Below are positions 8,428 to 16,810 of a stretch of DNA of 64,000 bases, piece by piece. The stretch covers positions 1-64,000 of the forward strand of contig JASHNS010000034.1 of assembly GCA_030041515.1 (NCBI GenBank), in the 5' to 3' direction. Source of the stretch: Acidobacteriaceae bacterium (GTDB lineage: Bacteria; Acidobacteriota; Terriglobia; Terriglobales; Acidobacteriaceae). The notes below the pieces were generated by a model. The model was not told where the DNA came from and did not search any database. It saw only the letters and a list, made by a program, of their open reading frames with translations. Numbering within the stretch: the stretch's first letter is position 1; each line of letters opens with the position of its first letter. Made by a program: the position numbers and the translations under genes.

Positions 8428-9981
8428 TCAGTTTTTCACCGTTGCGGTGCGAAGAAAGTCGTAGGTGCCGGTGGGATCCAGCTGGATGTTGGCGATGCGG
8501 CGATCGTGCACAACAACGGTGTCCATATACCAGAGGTTCAGGTCGGGCAGATCGCGTGCGGCGATCTGCTGAATGCGGTGATAATCACCGATCCTCTGCT
8601 GCCGATCACTGGTCAGCGCAGCGTCCGCGATCAGGCGGTCCATCTCCGGATCGGAATAGTAGCCGCGGTTCGCGCCGTGGGGCGGAAATGCACTCGTCCT
8701 CCAGATGTAGCGGAAGATGTCCGGGTTGGCGTTGCCGCCGATCCAGCGCGAGGGCGCCATCTGGAACGCGCCCCGGGTGAGATCGGCATAGAAGGTCGCG
8801 AATTCGTAGCTGCGCAGATCGACCGCGATCCCCACTTTCGCCAGCATGGCCTGGATGGCGACCGCCGTCAGGCGAACTTCTTCCTCGGCGTTCGAAATCT
8901 TCATGGTGATGTGGAAGCGCACGCCGTCGGAACCTCGACGATAGCCGGCCTGATCGAGCAGGGCGCTGGCCGCGGCCGGGTCGAAGGGGTAATGCCTGGT
9001 GTCGGCGGTCCAGGCCCAGTGCCCGGGGGGCAGCGTGCTTTCGGCCGGGCGCGCCTGGCCGCGATAGAGCGTCTGGATGAGCAGCGGCCGATTGATGGCC
9101 ATGGCGATGGCGCGGCGTACGCGCACGTCTCTCAGGATTGGGTCACGCAGATTGAAGACGATGTAGTAGAGATTCGTGCCCGGGCCTTCGTCAACCGCGA
9201 GACGCGGATCGCGGCGCAAAACATCCACCATGTCCGGCGGCACCGCGTTGCTCTCCACGTCCGCTGAGCCTTTTTGCAGTTCCAGCGCGCGCGTGGTCGC
9301 ATCCGGGACCACGGCGAAATCGAGCCGCGCAATGTGCGGCATCGATCCCCAGTAGTTGGGATTGCGCGCCAGAATCACATCGCGATCGACCTGCTGGCTG
9401 ACAAAGACGAAGGGGCCGCTGCCAACAGGATGGCGCCAGAAGTCGCGACCGCTTCCGTAGGGCACAATGCCGATTGCGCCATCGCAGAGGTTGAAGAGCA
9501 GGGATGGGTCCGGCGTTTTGAGATGGAAGATGACCGTCGTGGGATCGGGAGCTTCGATGCTGGCGAGGCTGGTGTAGGAACCGGCCTTCACGCTGATCAC
9601 CGTGCCGTTCATGATGGAATCGATCGTCCATTTCACATCGCGCGAGGTGAGCGGGCGGCCGTCGGAGAAGTGGACGCCGCTGCGCAGATGAAAGATCCAG
9701 GTGAGCGGGTCGGGGTTCGACCAGCTGGTGGCGAGGCCCGGCTGCAGGCCGAAGTGAGCATCTCGCCAGACCAGCGGATCGAAGATGAGGGCGTCGATGT
9801 GCTCGGCTTGCCCGTCGGTGCCGATGCGCGGGTCGAGGTTTGCCGGGCTGCTTTCGATCAGCATCGTCACCGTGCCTGGCGGCGGCTTGTGCGCGCTGCA
9901 GCCGCAAAGACAGAGCGCAGAGCTCAGAGCACAGAGCACTGCTAAAAATCGGCCGGCTCTAAGTGGAATGAGGCCCTGCAT
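8428..9981 (-). CDS. Oligopeptide-type ABC transporter substrate-binding lipoprotein
   Basis: A 517-residue extracytoplasmic solute-binding protein of the SBP_bac_5 (DppA/OppA) family. The signal peptide ends in a lipobox LCGC with the acylated Cys at residue 28. Family blocks include NLDPRIGTDGQAEHI, the WxFHLRSGVHFSDGRPLTSRDV strand and the DVRVRRAIAMAINR motif. The start at ATG 9981 places the signal peptide correctly; a longer frame to 10083 would add an Arg/Pro-rich lead inside anmK. The gene overlaps the end of anmK by 23 nt and follows nagZ-anmK, so its ligand may be a murein peptide or muropeptide, by analogy with MppA. No permease genes lie next to it. Confidence 0.9.
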   Translation of the reverse strand: MQGLIPLRAGRFLAVLCALSSALCLCGCSAHKPPPGTVTMLIESSPANLDPRIGTDGQAEHIDALIFDPLVWRDAHFGLQPGLATSWSNPDPLTWIFHLRSGVHFSDGRPLTSRDVKWTIDSIMNGTVISVKAGSYTSLASIEAPDPTTVIFHLKTPDPSLLFNLCDGAIGIVPYGSGRDFWRHPVGSGPFVFVSQQVDRDVILARNPNYWGSMPHIARLDFAVVPDATTRALELQKGSADVESNAVPPDMVDVLRRDPRLAVDEGPGTNLYYIVFNLRDPILRDVRVRRAIAMAINRPLLIQTLYRGQARPAESTLPPGHWAWTADTRHYPFDPAAASALLDQAGYRRGSDGVRFHITMKISNAEEEVRLTAVAIQAMLAKVGIAVDLRSYEFATFYADLTRGAFQMAPSRWIGGNANPDIFRYIWRTSAFPPHGANRGYYSDPEMDRLIADAALTSDRQQRIGDYHRIQQIAARDLPDLNLWYMDTVVVHDRRIANIQLDPTGTYDFLRTATVKN

Positions 9982-11158
9982 AATTGACTGATCCCAGAAT
10001 AACGGGCCGCGCCGCGCCGGTGGCGGAGGGCACATTGCCGGGCCGATGGTGCCACGTTTGCCACGCGAGCAGCGCGAAGGCAACGGCTTCTTTGGCTTCG
10101 GCGGGGATGCCGGAGTCGTCGCTGGTCATGATGGTGCAGTCGACGGTCGCGAAGAAATCGCGCAGGCGGGCGATGAGAAATGCATTGCGAGCGCCGCCGC
10201 CGGAGAAGATGAAATCGACAGGAGCGGAGCCGGTCAGCGGAGCCACCCATCGGAGGACGGCGTCGGAAATGCTGACTGCCGTGAGCGCGGTGGCCGAGGC
10301 AATGGCGTCTTCGGGCTTGCGGCTGATTCTGCGGCAGGCAGCGAGGAAGCGCGCGGCGTATGCAGCGCCAAATTGCTCGCGCCCGGCGGATTTGGGTGGC
10401 GTTTTCTGAATGAATTCCTCTTTCAGAAATGGCAGCGCAGCAGAGCGGATGGGCAGGCCTCGTGAGGCAGTTTTGCCGCTGCGGTCGAACGGCTTACCGA
10501 ATAGCTGCTGCATGAGCGCGTCAATGACCATATTGCCGGGACCGGTGTCGAAGGCCAGGATCTTGTCCTGCGCCGCGCCGGCGGGGATCGCAGTCACGTT
10601 CGCAATGCCGCCGATGTTCACCAGCACACGCGCCCGCTTCGGATGCGCATAGAAGACATAATCGAAGAGGGGCACCAAAGGCGCGCCCTGTCCGCCAGCA
10701 GCCATGTCGGCGGGCCGAAAATTCGAGACCACCGGCACGCCGATCTCGGCGGCCAGCAGCGCCGGCTCGCCCAGCTGCCACGTGCAGGCAAAGCGCCGGC
10801 CGGCATAGGGGGTTGCCACGCCCTGGTGGTAGAGCGTCTGGCCGTGGCAGCCGATCAGCGCTGGCTGAATCCCGGTGGCGTCGATCGTGGCGCGAACCGC
10901 CTCGGCATAGGCGAGCCCGAGCCTCCAGTTCAGACGCGCAAGCTCCGCGGTGGAAATGGACGCGGCGTTCATGGCGCGGAGAATGGCCTCGCGCAGGGTG
11001 CGCGAAAACGGAAAGGCGCGATGGGCCAGCAGCTCGATCTTCGTGCGCTGGGCACGCTCGGCAATGCGTACCAGAGACACGTTGATACCGTCGGCGGAGG
11101 TGCCGCTCATGAGGCCGGCAACGATCTGTGGGCGAGCAGGAGGCTGGGCGCGAGTCAT
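9959..11158 (-). CDS. anmK: Anhydro-N-acetylmuramic acid kinase AnmK
   Basis: Cytoplasmic enzyme that hydrolyses and phosphorylates 1,6-anhydro-MurNAc to MurNAc-6-phosphate during peptidoglycan recycling. Sequence marks are the N-terminal phosphate loop GLMSGTSADGINVSLV, the GCHGQTLYHQG block, and FDTGPGNMVIDALM carrying the catalytic Asp. The length of 399 residues is slightly above the usual 370. It follows nagZ by 47 nt and overlaps the substrate-binding lipoprotein gene. NagZ and AnmK act in consecutive steps: NagZ frees anhydro-MurNAc species and AnmK phosphorylates them. The downstream etherase MurQ is not in the window. Confidence 0.95.
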   Translation of the reverse strand: MTRAQPPARPQIVAGLMSGTSADGINVSLVRIAERAQRTKIELLAHRAFPFSRTLREAILRAMNAASISTAELARLNWRLGLAYAEAVRATIDATGIQPALIGCHGQTLYHQGVATPYAGRRFACTWQLGEPALLAAEIGVPVVSNFRPADMAAGGQGAPLVPLFDYVFYAHPKRARVLVNIGGIANVTAIPAGAAQDKILAFDTGPGNMVIDALMQQLFGKPFDRSGKTASRGLPIRSAALPFLKEEFIQKTPPKSAGREQFGAAYAARFLAACRRISRKPEDAIASATALTAVSISDAVLRWVAPLTGSAPVDFIFSGGGARNAFLIARLRDFFATVDCTIMTSDDSGIPAEAKEAVAFALLAWQTWHHRPGNVPSATGAARPVILGSVNYAGPHST

Positions 11159-11205
11159 TCCGGATGCGGGATGCTCTGATTTTATGTGCGATTCTGTTTT
11201 TTGGG

Positions 11206-12438
11206 TTACGCGGCGCCTTCAGGCTCTGGTTTCAATCCGCGCCACCGCTCGGGATCGGCGCTCTGCACAGGAGCTTCCGCGACTTCCTGGGCGAACGTCT
11301 TTACATCCTCGCAGAGGCGGTTCAGCCTCTCCTCTGAAGGTGTGTGGCGCCGCACTGGCTGCAGCCAACGCTTCTTGGAGCGATAGATTTTCCGCCATGC
11401 GCTGGCCACGGCTTCGGCAAAGGCCACGGAGCGCTCGCCCTCGCGCAGCAGCGTTTCGTACGCCCGCTCAATCAGGGCGGGATCGCGACAGACGGGAATC
11501 ATCTGGATTCCGGCCAGCACGGCCTTGACGACCGCCTCTTCAATCGGCATCTGCGAGAGGATGCCGCCCATCTCCATGTCGTCGGAGACAATGATGCCCT
11601 TGAAGCGGACCTGACGGCGGAGGACGTTTGTCACCCAGTAGCGGGAGACCGTGGCAACCGCCGCGTCGCGGCCCGGCCACGGATAGGACGCGTGGGCAAC
11701 CATGGCAAAGGGCAATTTTCCAGAAACGGCCAGCCAGGGAGCCAGATCCGTGCGCCACATCATGCGCGTCTGGCGGCGGATCACCGGCGTATCCTGGTGC
11801 GAATCGGCCGTGGCACCGCCGAGCCCGGGAAAATGCTTGCCGCAACCCAAAATTTCTTCCATGGCCAGGCCGGAAAGAAAGTAGCGGACGTAATCGATAA
11901 CCCGCCAGGGTTCGGCGGCCACCGCGCGCGAGTGCATCACCGTTTTGGATTCCGGCAGAGCAAGATCGAGTACGGGAGCGAACACTGTGTTGAAGCCGAG
12001 AGTGCGGGCCTCGCGGGCAATCAACGATCCGTGCCGGCGATACAGATGCCTCCGGCCTGTGGCGAAAACCGCTGCAGCCGACGGAAGCGGGTGAATAATA
12101 TCGCGGAAGCGGTCCACCAGACCGCCTTCTTCGTCCACACAACGGAAGAGCGGGACGGCGCCCAGGCGATCAGCATCGCGCAGCAGGGATGCCACCTGCC
12201 CGGCTCCTTCGATATTGCGCCGGAAAAGGACGACGCCTCCAGGACGGATCCGCTTGATCCAGGCCTGCTCGGCAGCGGTCAAAGAGGCGGACTGGAGGCC
12301 GACAATCAGCATTTGGCCAGCCTGTTCAGCCAAATGCACATGGCGGCGGCGCGGCATAAACACGCGCGCGCCGCGCCGGCCGTCGGACGCCGGAAGCCCG
12401 GTGGAGTGGGGGGGGATCGTCGTGGGTTTCGGACTCAT
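11206..12438 (-). CDS. nagZ: Beta-N-acetylhexosaminidase NagZ (glycoside hydrolase family 3)
   Basis: GH3 enzyme that removes N-acetylglucosamine from anhydro-muropeptides in the cytoplasm. The catalytic loop CGKHFPGLGGATADSHQDTP contains the Asp-His dyad characteristic of NagZ, and IIVSDDMEMGG supplies the nucleophilic Asp. No signal peptide is visible, consistent with cytosolic recycling. The length of 410 residues exceeds the usual 340 or so because of a basic N-terminal lead and an extra C-terminal tail of about 60 residues. A second Met at residue 28 (MPRRRHVHL) is an alternative start. It lies 17 nt after mutS and is followed by anmK, probably one operon. Confidence 0.92.
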   Translation of the reverse strand: MSPKPTTIPPHSTGLPASDGRRGARVFMPRRRHVHLAEQAGQMLIVGLQSASLTAAEQAWIKRIRPGGVVLFRRNIEGAGQVASLLRDADRLGAVPLFRCVDEEGGLVDRFRDIIHPLPSAAAVFATGRRHLYRRHGSLIAREARTLGFNTVFAPVLDLALPESKTVMHSRAVAAEPWRVIDYVRYFLSGLAMEEILGCGKHFPGLGGATADSHQDTPVIRRQTRMMWRTDLAPWLAVSGKLPFAMVAHASYPWPGRDAAVATVSRYWVTNVLRRQVRFKGIIVSDDMEMGGILSQMPIEEAVVKAVLAGIQMIPVCRDPALIERAYETLLREGERSVAFAEAVASAWRKIYRSKKRWLQPVRRHTPSEERLNRLCEDVKTFAQEVAEAPVQSADPERWRGLKPEPEGAA

Positions 12439-12455
12439 GGCACTTCAGTGGCGGA

Positions 12456-15089
12456 TCAGCTTTGTATCTCGGTTTTCAGCTCTTCGAGCAGGTTTAACGC
12501 TTGCAGTGGCGTCAGCCTATCGATATCCGTTTGCGCCAGGCGATCGAGGATGCGCTGCGAAAGCGGAGTAAAGATCGTTAGCTGAAGCGAGGGTGCGGTT
12601 TCCGCGGCCACGTTGTGCCGCTCGGAGCGCTCGTGCTGCTTCAGCACCTGACGGGCGCGCTGGATGACTGCCGGGGGCAGTCCGGCCAGGCGCGCAACAT
12701 CGATCCCGTAACTACGATTCGCAGGCCCCTGTTCTATGCGATGCAAAAAAACGATCCCCTGGGGAGATTCGTTTGCTTCGACATGGAAGTTTTTCAGGCG
12801 GGGAAATTCCTCCGCCAGGAGCGTGAGTTCGTGGTAGTGCGTGGCAAAGAGGGCTCGCGCGCCAATCCGGCTCTGGAGGTGTTCGAGGGTCGCCCAGGCC
12901 AGCGCCAGGCCGTCGAAAGTGGATGTTCCCCGGCCCATCTCGTCCAGAAGGATCAGAGATTGCGGAGTCGCCGTGTTCAGGATGGTCGCCGTCTCGGTCA
13001 TCTCCACCATGAAGGTGGAGCGTCCCCGGGCGAGGTTGTCGCTGGCGCCGATCCGCGTGTAGACGCGGTCTACAAGGCCGTAGATCATGCGCTGGGCGGG
13101 GACGAAGCTGCCCATTTGCGCCAGGATGACCAGCAGGGCAGTTTGCCGCAGGTACGTGGATTTCCCGCCCATGTTGGGGCCGGTGATGAGCAGCAGGCTG
13201 GGGTGGGAGCTGTTCTGGCTCGCGTCGAGAAACAGGTCGTTGGACACGAAGCGGCTTTCACCGGCTTCCTCCATCAGCCGTTCAATCACGGGATGCCGGC
13301 CGCCCACAATCTCCAGCATCGGCGCCGGATCGATGCGGGGACGCGTGTAGCTGCGCAGCGCGGCCAGATGGGCGAAGTTCGCGATCAGGTCGATCTCCGC
13401 GACTTCTGCGCTCGTGCGCCGGAGGCGGCCGGCGTTCTCCACCAGGCGTGAACGCAGCGCCCCAAAGATTCGCTTCTCGATTTCGACGCACCGCTCCTGC
13501 GCGGTCAGGACTTTCGTCTCGTACTCCTTCAGCTCGGGCGTGGTGAATCGCTCGGCGTTCACGAGGGTCTGCTTGCGCTCATAATCCGCAGGGACGCTGG
13601 CGAGATTGGCTTTGGTGATCTCAATGTAATAGCCGAAGACAGAATTGAACCGAACTTTGAGCGAGCCAATGCCGGTGCGCTTGCGCTCGCGGTCCTCGAT
13701 GGCCGCGATCGAGGCACGGCCGCTGGAGCCGATGGATCGCAGATCGTCCAGTTCGGCGTCTACGCCAACGGCGATAACACCGCCCTCGGCCAGGGTGAGG
13801 GGTGGCTCCGGCACGAGCGTGGAACCGATAGCGGAGCAGAGTTCCTCCAGCGGATCGAGCATGGCGGAAATGCGTTCCCAGAACGGCGCGCGCAGCCCCC
13901 CGGCGGAGCGCTTCACGGCAGGCAGATGCCGCAGTGAAGACGCCAGGGCCAGCACATCCCGCGGACCGGCGCTGTCGAGGGAAATGCGCGCCAGCAGTCG
14001 ATCGAGGTCGAGGATGCCGGAAAGCGCGCGACGCAATTCCTCCCGCCCGATCAGGTCTGCGCGCGCGGCGTCTACCGTCTCGTAACGCGACTCGATCGCA
14101 ATGGGATCGAGCATGGGCCTCAGCAGAGAGGCGCGCAGCAGGCGCTTGCCCATGGGCGTGCAACAGGCGTCCATCGTGCGGAAGACCGTGGTTTCCGGCC
14201 CCGCGTCGAAGAAGAGCGGCTCCACCAGTTCCAGATTGCGCGCCGTCACCTGATCCAGATGGAGGTGTTCCGAGCGGTCGTAGAAGCGCAGCGAATCGAC
14301 GTGCTGCGCTTCGGACTGCTGCGTGCTCCGGACGTAGTGAACGATAGCTCCGGCAGCCACAGCAGCGGCAGGATGACCAGCAAGACCGAAGCCTTCCAAT
14401 CCGTGGCTGCCCAGTTGCCGCTCCAGCAATGGAATGGCGAAGTCGGGAGAGAAAGCAAAATCGTCGACCGGAGTGTGAGTTTTGATCTGCGTAGTCAGCG
14501 GCTCGAGCGCCATGCTGTCGGAGATGCCGGCGAAGGGACCGCGCGCCGCCGGAAAGATGAACTCGCTGGGAGCGAGTCGCAGCAGTTCGTCGAGGCACTG
14601 CGCCGCGGCGCCGGAGCCCTGAAATTCGGTGGCGCGAAAGTCGCCGGTGGAGAGATCGAGCCACGCCAGGCCGGCCGCCTCGCCGCCAAACTGCGCCGCG
14701 GCCAGATAATTGCTCTGCTCGGCGGCCAGCGAGGTATCGATCGCCGTGCCCGGCGACAGGACGCGCGTGACTTCGCGCCGAACGATCTTTTTCGCCAGCT
14801 TCGGGTCTTCCATCTGGTCGCAGATCGCGACGCGGAAGCCTTTGCGCAGGAGACGGGCGATGTAGTTTTCCGCAGCGTGGTAGGGGACACCGCACATCGG
14901 GACGTTGCGTTCTTTATCACGAGCGGTCAGCGTGATTTGCAGCTCGCGGGAGGCGGTTTTTGCGTCGTCGAAAAACAGCTCATAAAAGTCGCCGAGCCGG
15001 AAGAAAAGCAGGGCGTCGGGATGCTGGCGTTTGGCGGCCAGATATTGGCGCATCAGCGGGGTTTGTGATTCGATCGTTGCCTCGGCCAC
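12456..15089 (-). CDS. mutS: DNA mismatch repair ATPase MutS
   Basis: Recognises base mismatches and small loops and recruits MutL. The mismatch-binding Phe-x-Glu is in FFRLGDFYELFFDDAK near the N-terminus; the Walker A is TGPNMGGKSTYLRQ and the Walker B LILLDEMGRGTSTFDG, with the helix-turn-helix dimer segment near the C-terminus. I place the start at GTG 15089, giving 877 residues and the family N-terminus (AEATIESQTPLMRQYLAAK). The reading frame stays open to 15821, but the extra 244 residues are Arg/His/Gly-rich and lie antisense to a plus-strand gene. No good Shine-Dalgarno is visible, so the exact start is uncertain. First gene of the mutS-nagZ-anmK-lipoprotein series. Confidence 0.95.
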   Translation of the reverse strand: MAEATIESQTPLMRQYLAAKRQHPDALLFFRLGDFYELFFDDAKTASRELQITLTARDKERNVPMCGVPYHAAENYIARLLRKGFRVAICDQMEDPKLAKKIVRREVTRVLSPGTAIDTSLAAEQSNYLAAAQFGGEAAGLAWLDLSTGDFRATEFQGSGAAAQCLDELLRLAPSEFIFPAARGPFAGISDSMALEPLTTQIKTHTPVDDFAFSPDFAIPLLERQLGSHGLEGFGLAGHPAAAVAAGAIVHYVRSTQQSEAQHVDSLRFYDRSEHLHLDQVTARNLELVEPLFFDAGPETTVFRTMDACCTPMGKRLLRASLLRPMLDPIAIESRYETVDAARADLIGREELRRALSGILDLDRLLARISLDSAGPRDVLALASSLRHLPAVKRSAGGLRAPFWERISAMLDPLEELCSAIGSTLVPEPPLTLAEGGVIAVGVDAELDDLRSIGSSGRASIAAIEDRERKRTGIGSLKVRFNSVFGYYIEITKANLASVPADYERKQTLVNAERFTTPELKEYETKVLTAQERCVEIEKRIFGALRSRLVENAGRLRRTSAEVAEIDLIANFAHLAALRSYTRPRIDPAPMLEIVGGRHPVIERLMEEAGESRFVSNDLFLDASQNSSHPSLLLITGPNMGGKSTYLRQTALLVILAQMGSFVPAQRMIYGLVDRVYTRIGASDNLARGRSTFMVEMTETATILNTATPQSLILLDEMGRGTSTFDGLALAWATLEHLQSRIGARALFATHYHELTLLAEEFPRLKNFHVEANESPQGIVFLHRIEQGPANRSYGIDVARLAGLPPAVIQRARQVLKQHERSERHNVAAETAPSLQLTIFTPLSQRILDRLAQTDIDRLTPLQALNLLEELKTEIQS

Positions 15090-15170
15090 GGGAAGGCTCA
15101 GAATACAGGGAAGGCCGGAGGAAACCACCTGGATTTTCCAGCCCCTCCCGGACCACTGGAACCAGACAGG

Positions 15171-15830
15171 ATGATAGGCTGGCGGGGAATGAACCTTCGA
15201 GCCATTGCCGCTCTGGGTTTGGCCGTAGCCGGTTTTGCCGTGCCGGCGCAGACAGCGCCCATGCGAATTTGGAAGGATCCTGCGCTGCATCTCAGCTTTT
15301 CCTATCCCGCCGAGTTGCAGGTCCGGGATCCCGCTTCCGTCGGTGGCGGCGGTTGCGCAATCGTCCTGCTGGCGCTGGGTCTGGGCACCGATCCGAATCA
15401 AGCCGTCGCCTCGGGTACCGCTCCCGCCTCTGATCGATGGGCGAGTCTGGAGCTTTCCGATATGGGTCCGGCCTGCATCCCTCAGAAGGTCCTGAAGAAG
15501 CCAAAAATGATGGATCAGATGATGTACGGGCTCACAGGGGGCGCCACGCAAACACTGGGGCTGATGCCGCTGGAGCAGCCTGTCGGATACCTGATCGAGG
15601 GGAATCACGCCTATGTGGCGGCAGCGCAGGGCGAGCCCGTCTCCACTGACGTGGTGCAGCCCGCCAACGGTGCTGAGGTCCTGGCAGTGATCGCCGTCCA
15701 CGAAAACGATCACGTGTTGATTTGGCGCATGGCTTCGAACGACGCCAACCTTTTGAACCGGATGCTCGCCAGCCAGGTGGATTTTGGCGCCGGGACCCCC
15801 CAGGCGCTGTATCCCGGGCATATTGGGTAG
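15171..15830 (+). CDS. Small exported protein of unknown function
   Basis: A 219-residue protein with a clear signal peptide (MNLRAIAALGLAVAGFAVPAQTA, counted from an alternative ATG at 15189). The mature part opens with a WKDPALHLSFSYPAELQV stretch that resembles PsbP/DcrB-type domains, where a beta strand carries the F-x-YP motif; this is only a resemblance. It has three Cys residues, a long Met-rich middle and no lipobox. It is divergent from mutS with 81 nt between them and lies upstream of the haem operon, though not obviously linked to it. Function unknown; probably periplasmic. Confidence 0.75.
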   Translation: MIGWRGMNLRAIAALGLAVAGFAVPAQTAPMRIWKDPALHLSFSYPAELQVRDPASVGGGGCAIVLLALGLGTDPNQAVASGTAPASDRWASLELSDMGPACIPQKVLKKPKMMDQMMYGLTGGATQTLGLMPLEQPVGYLIEGNHAYVAAAQGEPVSTDVVQPANGAEVLAVIAVHENDHVLIWRMASNDANLLNRMLASQVDFGAGTPQALYPGHIG

Positions 15831-15865
15831 CAGCTCGATGCCCGGGCCACGCCATTTCGCACCTG

Positions 15866-15881
15866 TGTGATGTTGCTCACA
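15866..15881. promoter_or_regulatory. Perfect CRP/FNR-family operator upstream of the haem operon
   Basis: TGTGA (15866-15870), six bases, then TCACA (15877-15881): an exact dyad of the form bound by CRP and related CRP/FNR regulators. It lies in the 152-nt gap before hemX. A -10-like TATACT follows at 15941-15946 with no recognisable -35, as expected for an activator-dependent promoter; the site centre would be about 80 nt upstream of the inferred transcription start. Which family member binds cannot be told from the site. Confidence 0.55.
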
Positions 15882-15940
15882 TTCGGCGTCGCCGGGCCTC
15901 GGGATAATGGGGCTTCGGGTCCGGAACTCGGCAGTTTATT

Positions 15941-15946
15941 TATACT
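15941..15946 (+). promoter_or_regulatory. Likely -10 element of the hemXACD operon
   Basis: TATACT matches the -10 consensus at five of six positions. The start of transcription would fall near 15953, leaving a leader of about 30 nt before ATG 15983. No -35 hexamer is found 16-18 nt upstream. This placement also argues against TTG 15947 as the hemX start. Confidence 0.4.
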
Positions 15947-15982
15947 TTGAGTACCTCGGGTTCCGGCCCCTCCTCTACGCGT

Positions 15983-16810
15983 ATGGTTCTCCTCTGGCTT
16001 CGAGTTGCGGCGGTTTTGTACGGGGTCGCCAGTTTGCTGGCTATCCCGGCCGTGCTCGGAAAGCGTCCGCGAGGGCACCGCTTTTGCCTGCCCTCAGCGC
16101 TGGCCGGCTGGTTTTTCCACCTGGTCGCCATGGTGGAAATGATGTCTGCGGCCCATCACCTCATTCCCGTGATGGCGGATGAGATTCTGTCGACCCTGGC
16201 GCTGCTGATTGTCGCGGTTTTTCTGCTGATCTTCTTCACCTGGCGGACAATTTCGTTCGGACTATTCGCTTTGCCGCTGGCGTTTCTGCTCACGGTGATT
16301 CCGGCCATCGGACCGGACCATTACACCTTTTCCTCGCCGCTGGTCCGCAACGGATGGATTGTCGTTCACGTCGTCCTGCTGCTGGCCGCCTACGCAGCGT
16401 TACTGTTCGCCATGCTGTCGAGCGTGCTGTATCTGGTGCAGGAGCGCCGGCTGAAGGACAAGCGCATGCCTGGATTTCTGACATGGCTGCCCCCGCTGGC
16501 CACGATGGACCAGATCACGCAGAGCACGCTGGTTCTCGGCTTCTGCTGCATGACAGCCGGGCTTTTTGCGGGGTCGCTGGTCGCGCAGGAGGACGTGGGT
16601 GCGCGGTATTTTGCCGATCCGAAGGTGCTCCTCTCTTTTGCGATCTGGGGCCTGTATGTCGGCATTCTGTTCATGCGGAGATCTTCGGGACTGCGCGGGC
16701 GGCGCGCGGCCTGGGTCACCTCAGGCGTTCTGGTGGCAATTGTTTTTGTTTGGGCTGCGAATCTGCTCGGCTCGGTGCATAGTTCTGCTCACAGGTTCGG
16801 TTTGAAATGA
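15983..16810 (+). CDS. hemX: HemX-like cytochrome c assembly family membrane protein
   Basis: A roughly 275-residue polytopic protein with about eight hydrophobic helices, of the CcsA/HemX-like cytochrome assembly family. Family features visible are a conserved WFFHLVAMVEMM block with His, GPDHYTFSSPLVRNGWIVVHVVLLLAAYAALLFAM, and a later LYLVQERRLKDKR loop. In several bacteria HemX lies next to hemA and modulates glutamyl-tRNA reductase or haem handling. Here its stop overlaps the hemA start by 4 nt (ATGA). ATG 15983 is chosen; TTG 15947 would add 12 polar residues and overlaps the presumed promoter. I see no good Shine-Dalgarno for either. Confidence 0.85.
   Translation: MVLLWLRVAAVLYGVASLLAIPAVLGKRPRGHRFCLPSALAGWFFHLVAMVEMMSAAHHLIPVMADEILSTLALLIVAVFLLIFFTWRTISFGLFALPLAFLLTVIPAIGPDHYTFSSPLVRNGWIVVHVVLLLAAYAALLFAMLSSVLYLVQERRLKDKRMPGFLTWLPPLATMDQITQSTLVLGFCCMTAGLFAGSLVAQEDVGARYFADPKVLLSFAIWGLYVGILFMRRSSGLRGRRAAWVTSGVLVAIVFVWAANLLGSVHSSAHRFGLK

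Noticed and set aside
15090-15821. N-terminal extension of the mutS frame by 244 residues
   Set aside because: The stretch is Arg/His/Gly-rich, has no similarity to MutS and lies antisense to a plausible signal-peptide gene; MutS begins at GTG 15089.
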